Both the position numbers and the translations under genes were made by a program. From positions 248,001 to 312,000 of the forward strand of contig NZ_PPCW01000004.1 in the NCBI RefSeq assembly GCF_002959755.1: a stretch of DNA of 64,000 nucleotides. Reading direction: 5' to 3'. Under the pieces are notes generated by a model. It was not told where the DNA came from. It was given only the letters and a program-made list of their open reading frames with translations, and ran no database searches. Origin of the DNA: Veillonella sp. T11011-6. GTDB lineage: Bacteria; Bacillota; Negativicutes; Veillonellales; Veillonellaceae. Of the stretch, positions 54,018 to 61,048 are shown in pieces; the stretch's first letter is position 1; every line of letters begins with the position of its first letter.

Positions 54018-54590
54018 TTACTTCATAGTAGGGAAGTTTTGTTGTTCATATTGTTGTTGATAAGCTGGTAGATTTCTTGTGTCTTCACCATAATTGAAAA
54101 TCGTCTTAGTACGATATCCGCCTTGGGTAATGATAAGATCAATGGAGGATGGTACCTCTTGACCATTCTGTTGCAAATGGTTTACTAATTCTTGTAATGC
54201 TTCAACTTGTCGTAAAGATCCAGTCATATATTTGCCTTTGGATAGTCCTGTATTTCTAATCACTTGGCCATTATAGACTTGACCATTTTTATCTGTGTAA
54301 TAGAAACGTACAGCCGCTTTATCTCCTGTAGGCACTGCTTTAATATAGATAGTCTTCCAATTCTTCTTTATCATCACTCTTGTAGCATCTGCTAACTTAT
54401 TAGATAAACGTTGTGTCTCTTTATTGGTGGACTTGGATACACCATTAACCTGTTGAATTTCATCATTCATAGGCATTTCAATAGGTGATACTACAGAATC
54501 TTGTTGCACCTTCTTCGCATCCGCAGGCTGAACCGCCAACACACCAACGGCCGCCATTACAGCTAGTGTTGTAAGAGCAAATTTCTTCAT
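54018..54590 (-). CDS. Small secreted protein of unknown function
   Basis: A 190-residue protein with a signal peptide (KKFALTTLAVMAAVGVLAVQPADA) and no recognised domain. The mature part contains a Lys/Arg-rich stretch, then VRFYYTDKNGQVYNGQVIRNTG and a Gln-rich C-terminus. The ATG at 54590 with AGGAG upstream gives a normal signal peptide; the longer frame to 54653 would not. Confidence 0.65.
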   Translation of the reverse strand: MKKFALTTLAVMAAVGVLAVQPADAKKVQQDSVVSPIEMPMNDEIQQVNGVSKSTNKETQRLSNKLADATRVMIKKNWKTIYIKAVPTGDKAAVRFYYTDKNGQVYNGQVIRNTGLSKGKYMTGSLRQVEALQELVNHLQQNGQEVPSSIDLIITQGGYRTKTIFNYGEDTRNLPAYQQQYEQQNFPTMK

Positions 54591-54781
54591 TCTATCTCTC
54601 CTCATATAGGATTCCCTAAACAAATTATATTTTACACAATATATTATATGCACTTAGTGCATAAATTTCAAGTTAGTCTAACTTTGTAGAACTTGTATTC
54701 TTAATTACCTGATTCCACCGTAACATAGAATCACCCTCTCTCTTACTTATAGTATAGCTAAATCTATCAACTAGTAAAAGA

Positions 54782-54838
54782 AAAGGCTTCAACCATTTCT
54801 TAGCGAAATATTTTCGTCGATGATTGGTTGAAGCCTTT
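54782..54838 (-). terminator. Terminator of the CDF transporter gene
   Basis: AAAGGCTTCAACCA and TGGTTGAAGCCTTT form a perfect 14-bp stem with a 29-base loop, followed on minus by a T-rich run. The gap between it and the upstream secreted-protein gene start holds nothing else supported. Confidence 0.8.
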
Positions 54839-54850
54839 ATTTATATTCTA

Positions 54851-55975
54851 TTAGTTACTAAAGTCTGTATCTACAATAGCAAATTGTACATAGTCAGGGC
54901 AGCGTTTTTGCATTTCTGCTTTAATTTTTTCTAATGTACCATGTGGATCTTCTTCGTCAAAGTCAAAGATTATATCATAGTAGATAACTTTCTTCTCTTC
55001 GTGTACGTAAAAGGCATGTACTTGTACAACATGTGTATATAAGCTTACAACTTGGTCAAGAGCTTGTCTAATTTCAAGCACTTCCACACTTGGTTGGTTT
55101 TCAGCATACACGCCAACGGTCATATTAATGCCAAATTTTTTATAAAGATGAACAGCAATACCTTTTGTTAATGGATGGATATCAGCCATAGTCATCGTAT
55201 CTGGTACGGAAACATGGACGGAACCAATTGTTTCTCCTGGACCATAGCTATTCAAAACCAAGTCATATACACCACCTACATTTGGATGTTGTGCGATAGT
55301 TTCTTTAATATCGCGGATTAAGTTATCATCTGCACGAACACCAAGCAAGTGATTATACATTTCTTTTAAAATGTCATAAGCAGCTTTCAAAATCAAAACA
55401 GAGATTGCTGCGCCTACATAGCCTTGAATGTCAAAGTTAAAGAAGAATACTAAGCCTGCAGATACCAATGTGGCAAAAGTAATCACCGCATCAAATAACG
55501 CATCGATACCAGACGCTACAAGCGCATCAGATTTATATTTTTCACCTTGAGCCTTGATATAGCGGCCCATCACAACTTTCACCACAATAGCAACGGCGAT
55601 GATAACGAGGCTTGGAATATCAAAGGTAGATACCTCAGGGTGAAGAATTTTATCAATCGATTCCTTAAGAGAGCCAATACCTGCACCAAGGATGATGAAG
55701 GCAATCGCCATGGTGGTCATATATTCTATGCGACCATGACCAAATGGATGCTCTTTATCGGCACCTTTGGCTGCTAATTTTGTACCAACAATGGTCAATA
55801 CAGAGGACAATACGTCCGTTAAGTTGTTCACCGCATCAAGGATGATGGCGATGGAGTTAGACGCAAGACCTACAATCATTTTAAAGATAACGAGAACGAC
55901 ATTACCAATAATACCTTTTATACTGGCAAGCGTAATCCCCCGATTACGTGCTGCACTATTTTCTTGCAAAATCAT
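54851..55975 (-). CDS. Cation diffusion facilitator metal exporter
   Basis: A 374-residue CDF-family exporter with six membrane segments. The metal site motifs NSIAIILDAVNNLTDVLSSVL (segment 2) and DALVASGIDALFDAV (segment 5) are visible, as is HPFGHGRIEYMTT. The C-terminal cytoplasmic domain (about 205 on) is longer than in FieF. The metal could be iron, manganese or zinc; the segment 2 sequence has N..D in place of H..D, which fits a non-zinc preference. Confidence 0.85.
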   Translation of the reverse strand: MILQENSAARNRGITLASIKGIIGNVVLVIFKMIVGLASNSIAIILDAVNNLTDVLSSVLTIVGTKLAAKGADKEHPFGHGRIEYMTTMAIAFIILGAGIGSLKESIDKILHPEVSTFDIPSLVIIAVAIVVKVVMGRYIKAQGEKYKSDALVASGIDALFDAVITFATLVSAGLVFFFNFDIQGYVGAAISVLILKAAYDILKEMYNHLLGVRADDNLIRDIKETIAQHPNVGGVYDLVLNSYGPGETIGSVHVSVPDTMTMADIHPLTKGIAVHLYKKFGINMTVGVYAENQPSVEVLEIRQALDQVVSLYTHVVQVHAFYVHEEKKVIYYDIIFDFDEEDPHGTLEKIKAEMQKRCPDYVQFAIVDTDFSN

Positions 55976-56040
55976 ACTACACCTCTTACATTCATTTAAC
56001 TAAGCTATAAATCGAAGCCTATCGATTTATTTATGTTCTT

Positions 56041-56069
56041 ATTATAGCTTATTGATTATCATTTGTCAT
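56041..56069 (-). promoter_or_regulatory. CDF gene promoter with a Fur-like half site
   Basis: ATGACA (56069-56064) and TATAAT (56046-56041) are 17 bases apart on the minus strand. The spacer contains TGATAAT, a perfect left half of a Fur 7-1-7 box, with a poor right half. The stretch 56070-56213 is AT-rich with no other supported feature. Confidence 0.4.
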
Positions 56070-56213
56070 CATATTTTTTGAAAAGTTTTTATAAAATCAT
56101 TGTAATTACTGAATTATCAATAATTCTCAATTCTCAATTAGAATATTTGATGTATTGTGACTTCACAATTTATAGTACAAATCTATTGTTAACAATAATG
56201 TAATCAGATCAAA

Positions 56214-57218
56214 TTACGCGGTAACCGTAATGCGCTCCCCTGTGCGCATATGTGTAAATACTACCTTCTGAGCCCGCAATTGGAACGGCTGCCCCGTTGG
56301 TTGTGCACCGTATAATGTATCCCCTACAAGAGGGTGACCGATATGACTAAAAGCCACACGAATTTGATGTGTTTTCCCTGTGTACAAACGAACTAAAACC
56401 TCTGTATATCCACATTTTTGGGAGTTATGCACAGATTTGTCCACATTTGCACCATGTTTATCCACATTTTGTAATTCTATATCCACATTTTCTTGAGCTA
56501 TATCCACAGAATTTACCAACTTATGCACAGAGTTATCCACAGGTTGTGAAGGATGTCTACATAGGACGGAATAATCTGTGCGCGTTTCTTTTCCCTTTGG
56601 ATTGACTTCATAATGAATACCATCAGTACTGCGATCCATAGGTAATACTAAAGAATCAGCATCCACCTCTACAATACCCTCTACAGCAGCCATGTACCAC
56701 TTCTCAAAGGTATTATCATCCATTTGCTGTTGATAAAGACTTTGGGCTAAACCGCTTTTAGCAATTACGATACACCCCGTTGTATCTCTATCTAAGCGGT
56801 TCAAGAAACGAACCTTCCGCTTAATACCATTCTCTTTGAAGTAGTATGCTACCCCATTAGCAAGGGATACTTGGTCTTTAGAGTTTACTGTCACACCAGC
56901 TGGCTTATCCACAATGAGGAGATCATCATCTTCATATAAGATATGTAGATCCATTTCAATTGGTTCGTAATCGATTTTTTCCTTCGCCATAGCAATCCAA
57001 ATCTCATCACCTTCGGAGATAATATCCTTTGGCGTCGCCTTATGGCCGTTGATGTGGATTAGTTTTTCCTCAAATAGCTTAACTAAGGACTTACGAGGAT
57101 ATCGAGTATCTAGTACTGCACCAAGTGTAACCTCAGTTTTTTCACTACGTGCAGCCTCTATATCTGCGGCAGTGACAGTCCACAAAATATCGTCTGGACG
57201 ATGTGTTTTTCGGGCCAT
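56214..57218 (-). CDS. RluA-family pseudouridine synthase with internal insertion
   Basis: A 334-residue protein: an S4-like N-terminal domain (residues 1-85, RKSLVKLFEEKLIHINGHKA), then an RluA catalytic domain with NRLDRDTTG (catalytic Asp near residue 146), TRTDYSVL and YTGKTHQIRVAF. Between the last two lies an insertion of about 45 residues (about 224-271) made of seven-residue repeats with NVD[IK] or SVH[KN]. Its DNA is an array of DnaA-box-like 9-mers. The protein should modify uridine in rRNA or tRNA. Its start overlaps the helicase stop by one base. Confidence 0.85.
   Translation of the reverse strand: MARKTHRPDDILWTVTAADIEAARSEKTEVTLGAVLDTRYPRKSLVKLFEEKLIHINGHKATPKDIISEGDEIWIAMAKEKIDYEPIEMDLHILYEDDDLLIVDKPAGVTVNSKDQVSLANGVAYYFKENGIKRKVRFLNRLDRDTTGCIVIAKSGLAQSLYQQQMDDNTFEKWYMAAVEGIVEVDADSLVLPMDRSTDGIHYEVNPKGKETRTDYSVLCRHPSQPVDNSVHKLVNSVDIAQENVDIELQNVDKHGANVDKSVHNSQKCGYTEVLVRLYTGKTHQIRVAFSHIGHPLVGDTLYGAQPTGQPFQLRAQKVVFTHMRTGERITVTA
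56406..56541 (+). repeat. Array of eight DnaA-box-like 9-mers within the pseudouridine synthase gene
   Basis: Eight 9-mers of the form [TA]T[AG]T[CG]CACA lie in one orientation: 56406, 56425, 56437, 56458, 56479, 56500, 56521 and 56533 (first bases). Two are the perfect TTATCCACA (56458, 56533), two are TTATGCACA, three ATATCCACA and one TTGTCCACA. Five of them (56437 to 56521) are exactly 21 bp apart, two helical turns. The array coincides with a protein insertion absent from ordinary RluA enzymes. No other TTATCCACA was noticed in the window. Confidence 0.8.
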
Positions 57219-59806
57219 TAGTATCTCCTTTCTACGAGTTCAGGGTCTCGTGGCATGTAGTTCAGTAGCGAGCTTGGTTGAACAGCTCGGCCACGTATAT
57301 TAGTTTGTTCAAAGGTAATGGTCAGCTCTTGTTTAGGCCGTGTTATGGCCACATAGAACAATCGTTTTTCTTCGTCTTCACGACCTTCTGCAATGGCAAA
57401 GGGACTTGGGAAGGTGCCTTCGTTGAGGCCTGCCAAGAACACGTGGTCAAACTCGCTACCTTTGGCTTGGTGGATGGTAATGATTGGAATGCGATCTTCG
57501 TTGCGTACCTGTTGAGCAGGTTCACCGGCTGTAAGGGCTGCCATCTGCAAGATTTGATTTAATCGAGCCAAACCAGCTGGCCCTTCATAGGCTGCATCTA
57601 GTTTTTCCATGATGCGATATAGATCCCGTATATGCTCTACCTTCGCCGATTCCCCATGGGATTTATAGTACTCTAGAACCCCCATTTGGTTCATAATGTA
57701 CGCCAATAATTTCGTTGGTAATTCCGTATAGGCCTTTCTACGCAAGGTTGCCATTTGGGACGCAATATTGGTGAAAGCCGCTTTATATTTGTTAATCGCC
57801 ACCATACGACCAGTCGTTGTAGGCACGATGTTTTCTTTCACCGCATAGATTAAAAGCTGTGCAGTGGCCAAGATATCGTCCATCGCATTGTGCGTAGGCT
57901 CATGATGGATAGGGAACTCGGATGCTAGGAAGCCCAATTTATGATTTGGCAAATTAGGGTAAAAACGACGATAAATATCTAAGGTATCATAAATCGCCTT
58001 GAACTGAGGATTTCCTAAATTATGCCGTGCCAATTCATTCGTAAAGATAGTCACATCATAGTTTACATTGTGACCTACGATAATGGCATTCTTGGAGAAC
58101 TCCTTAAAGGCTTGTAGCACCGTAGCTGGGTCTTCACCGTGCTCTTGTAAATACGCATCGGAGAAGCCATGTACCTCTTCGGATTGCCCCACAGGCACAC
58201 CGGGGTTGATAAAACGTTCAAAGGTCTCTAACACTTGTCCGTTTTCATCGATACGGATGGCTGCAATTTGAATGATGCGGTCTTGAGACGTATCAGTGCC
58301 CGTACTTTCCACATCGTATACTACAACCTCATGGTTCTCTAAACCACTGACAAGCTTAGCGTAAGGTTCCGCTTCAAAGATAGGCATATCCATAAAATCC
58401 GTCAATTTTAAGCCTACTTGACGCGTCTCTTGGCTTTCAATAGCGGCAATACGAGCGTCACCAATACCTGCAACATAGCGTTTAATAATACGCTTAGCAC
58501 TGACAGAGTCGTTCGGGTTCATGAGCAGTTTGAAGTAAGCCATAACGTCCTTGATTTCTTGACGTCTAAAGAATTTGAACTCGTCGATAATCATGAAATG
58601 ACGGCGTTCTTCTTCAGGTTTTTCGTTGTTCAGGCGTTCAAAGGAGTCACTCAGACGCTGCGCCTTTTTATTATCCCGCACAAGAACACCAATATTGGCA
58701 TCCTTTGGCAAGGCACAGATGGCTTCGTAAATATATCGGCCCTCTAAATAACTGTTTTTACAGTCTTTAATGAGGACGGGCTTACCCTTTCTTTCACTAT
58801 TGGCACGTGGCAATTCAGTATAAATAGAACCTACGAGGTCAGGGAACATATTTTGTAATGTTCTGAAAGCCATCGTAAAGAGCGTCCAATTAGAGCGGTA
58901 ATTTTCGTAGAAAATGATTTTTAAAGGCTTGAAGTCCGCATCAAACTGCTTGAGCAAGCGAAATGGATCAGACCCGCGCCATTCGTATATGGTTTGGAAA
59001 TAGTCACCACATAAAAGAACGTGATTACCTTCCCATAGCATTTCGAGAACCTTATACTCTAGTACGCCTGTATCTTGCATTTCGTCTACCGAAATATAGC
59101 TATAACGACTGCGCCAACGCTCCCGAACTACAAGATCTTGGAATAAGCGATGAACACCACAGATGAGATCCGTAAAATCTAGACCGTGTACAGAAGCTAA
59201 GCTTTCATCATAACGAGCAATCCATTCATGACCATGGTTCAAGAAATCATGGAGTTCACTATATAGAACATTGCCAAAGCTAGAGAACTGTTGCTCAATT
59301 GAGGATCGTTGTTCCTTTTGCAAACGCTCTATAGTTCGTTTATAATCGCCTAGGAGATCATCAGAATAAAAACCGTATAAGGAACGATATTCTTTCACCA
59401 TGGCGATGATGTTCGCAAAGGACATTTCTCGCAATTTACCTGGACGATACGGTTCAGACAACTCCTTGCAATCCTCTTCGTCAAAGATGGTCACGTCCGT
59501 ATATAAGGTTTCATTGCGCTTGCCCTCTTGTTGAAGCACGAAAAAGCAAAAGCTGTGGAATGTACTAACCTCCACAGCCTTTGCAGGACTGCCTACGAGC
59601 GATTGAATGCGGTCTTTCATCTCGTTTGCCGCCTTGTTCGTAAAGGTCATGCACAAGATATTCTCCGCTTTCGCATAGCCGCCCTCGATGAGGTGAGCCA
59701 CTCGATAAGCAAGTGTATTCGTTTTTCCCGTCCCAGCGGACGCTAACAAGAGGATATTCTGTTCAACTTCATCAATAACGCGTTGTTGTTCACGATTGAT
59801 AAGCAT
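57218..59806 (-). CDS. UvrD/Rep-type helicase with internal DEDDh exonuclease domain
   Basis: An 862-residue protein. Superfamily 1A helicase motifs are present: ASAGTGKTNTLAYR (Walker A, near residue 22), TFTNKAANEMKDR (Ia), VDEMQDTG (Walker B), GDYFQTIYEWRGSDP (III), then ITIHQAKGSEFDHV (V, near 772) and YVAITRPKQEL (VI). Inserted between motifs III/IV and V, at about 490-660, is a DnaQ-like 3'-5' exonuclease domain with all five residues visible: YDVESTG, GHNVNYD and HNAMDD. It may resect or proofread while unwinding. The gene is fused in frame throughout. Confidence 0.88.
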   Translation of the reverse strand: MLINREQQRVIDEVEQNILLLASAGTGKTNTLAYRVAHLIEGGYAKAENILCMTFTNKAANEMKDRIQSLVGSPAKAVEVSTFHSFCFFVLQQEGKRNETLYTDVTIFDEEDCKELSEPYRPGKLREMSFANIIAMVKEYRSLYGFYSDDLLGDYKRTIERLQKEQRSSIEQQFSSFGNVLYSELHDFLNHGHEWIARYDESLASVHGLDFTDLICGVHRLFQDLVVRERWRSRYSYISVDEMQDTGVLEYKVLEMLWEGNHVLLCGDYFQTIYEWRGSDPFRLLKQFDADFKPLKIIFYENYRSNWTLFTMAFRTLQNMFPDLVGSIYTELPRANSERKGKPVLIKDCKNSYLEGRYIYEAICALPKDANIGVLVRDNKKAQRLSDSFERLNNEKPEEERRHFMIIDEFKFFRRQEIKDVMAYFKLLMNPNDSVSAKRIIKRYVAGIGDARIAAIESQETRQVGLKLTDFMDMPIFEAEPYAKLVSGLENHEVVVYDVESTGTDTSQDRIIQIAAIRIDENGQVLETFERFINPGVPVGQSEEVHGFSDAYLQEHGEDPATVLQAFKEFSKNAIIVGHNVNYDVTIFTNELARHNLGNPQFKAIYDTLDIYRRFYPNLPNHKLGFLASEFPIHHEPTHNAMDDILATAQLLIYAVKENIVPTTTGRMVAINKYKAAFTNIASQMATLRRKAYTELPTKLLAYIMNQMGVLEYYKSHGESAKVEHIRDLYRIMEKLDAAYEGPAGLARLNQILQMAALTAGEPAQQVRNEDRIPIITIHQAKGSEFDHVFLAGLNEGTFPSPFAIAEGREDEEKRLFYVAITRPKQELTITFEQTNIRGRAVQPSSLLNYMPRDPELVERRY

Positions 59807-59818
59807 GATAGCCTCCTC

Positions 59819-60070
59819 TTATAATACGCTGTGCCATACAGCAGCGATAATCATTGGAATAGGGCCTAAAATTGCAGTCAATGCCCATGTACCCATACCA
59901 ATGTCCATAGGAATATTAAGCACATTCACACATACCCAATACGTTAAAGCACCTGTTACAGCATTTAAAACCACTCTTTTAAGCGTGAAAAATGCTACTT
60001 TAAAAGCGATGTAGGCTACAGCAATAGAAATAACTGCTGAAATAGGCGTTGATGCTAATAAAGCTTCCAT
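59819..60070 (-). CDS. BofA-family membrane protein
   Basis: An 83-residue protein with two or three membrane segments, resembling BofA, an inhibitor of pro-sigma-K processing in spore formers. GPIPMIIAAVW near the end fits the family. In a probably non-sporulating host it may be a retained relic or have another role. Its position next to recR matches the Bacillus gene order recR-bofA. Confidence 0.75.
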   Translation of the reverse strand: MEALLASTPISAVISIAVAYIAFKVAFFTLKRVVLNAVTGALTYWVCVNVLNIPMDIGMGTWALTAILGPIPMIIAAVWHSVL

Positions 60071-60071
60071 A

Positions 60072-60668
60072 TTATCCTTTCATTTCTTGGCGGTTCACTA
60101 CAGCACCACCTAACGTTAATTCATCGGCATATTCAATATCGCCACCCACAGGAACACCGCGGGCAATACGCGTTACCTTAATGCCACTTGGGCTTAACAA
60201 GCGCGCCAAATAGAGAGCAGTCGCTTCCCCCTCTACGTCTGGGTCAGTAGCGAGGATAACCTCTTGAACGACACCATCGCGAAGGCGAGCAATCAATTCT
60301 TTTACGCGAATATCGTCAGCACCGATACCCTCCATAGGGGACAAGGCGCCTTCTAATACGTGATATAAGCCTTTATAGTCACCACTGCGCTCGATAGCAA
60401 TGACATCGCGAGATGTTTCAACGACCATGATTGTCGTTTGATCGCGGTTTGGATTGCTACAGAATTCGCAAGGGTCTTGAGCAGATAAGTTAAAGCAAAT
60501 AGAACAGTGACGCGTAGCCCCCTTCGCTTCCACGATGGTTTCCACGAGACGGTCTACCTCTTCCTTCGGCATTTCTACCAAATGATAGGCCAAGCGTCTA
60601 GCCGACTTGGAGCCAATACCCGGCAAGCGGCGCAGCTGCTCTACGAGCCGTTCTAAAGCATTTGTCAT
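60072..60668 (-). CDS. recR: Recombination mediator RecR
   Basis: A 198-residue protein: helix-hairpin-helix RLPGIGSKSARRLAYHL near residue 13, a four-cysteine zinc finger (CSICFN and CEFC, near 57-72) and a Toprim domain from about 80 (VVETSRDV, ATDPDVEGEATALYL). It acts with RecO/RecF in gap repair. It follows ybaB directly in the usual dnaX-ybaB-recR order. Confidence 0.95.
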   Translation of the reverse strand: MTNALERLVEQLRRLPGIGSKSARRLAYHLVEMPKEEVDRLVETIVEAKGATRHCSICFNLSAQDPCEFCSNPNRDQTTIMVVETSRDVIAIERSGDYKGLYHVLEGALSPMEGIGADDIRVKELIARLRDGVVQEVILATDPDVEGEATALYLARLLSPSGIKVTRIARGVPVGGDIEYADELTLGGAVVNRQEMKG

Positions 60669-60998
60669 TTAGAATAAACCTGTTGGCAAGTTAAGACCAC
60701 CAGTTACTTTGCCCATTTCTTGAGCCAAGAGGTCGTCTACCTTTTTGCTAGCTTCGTTTACAGCAGCCATTACTAAATCTTCTAACATTTCTACGTCTTC
60801 AGGATCAACTGCAGTTGGGTTCAATTTCAAAGACTCGATGATTTTTTCACCGTTCATTACAACTGTTACAGCACCGCCACCAACGGAAGCCTCTACTGTA
60901 CGAGTTTTTAATTCTTCTTGCATTTTCTTCATATCTGCTTGCATTTTTTGAACTTTTTTCATCATGCCAGCCATATTGCCCATACCTTTACCAAACAT
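60669..60998 (-). CDS. ybaB: YbaB/EbfC nucleoid-associated protein
   Basis: A 109-residue DNA-binding dimer protein starting with a Met/Gly-rich segment and a coiled helix (MMKKVQKMQADMKKMQEEL), then the VEASVGGGAVTVVMNGEKII strand region. It lies between dnaX and recR, one base from recR. Its exact role is unclear. Confidence 0.92.
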   Translation of the reverse strand: MFGKGMGNMAGMMKKVQKMQADMKKMQEELKTRTVEASVGGGAVTVVMNGEKIIESLKLNPTAVDPEDVEMLEDLVMAAVNEASKKVDDLLAQEMGKVTGGLNLPTGLF

Positions 60999-61048
60999 TG
61001 TAATTCCTCCTTTTAGGACCTGCGTCCTATACTCATATGTTAATTAAT

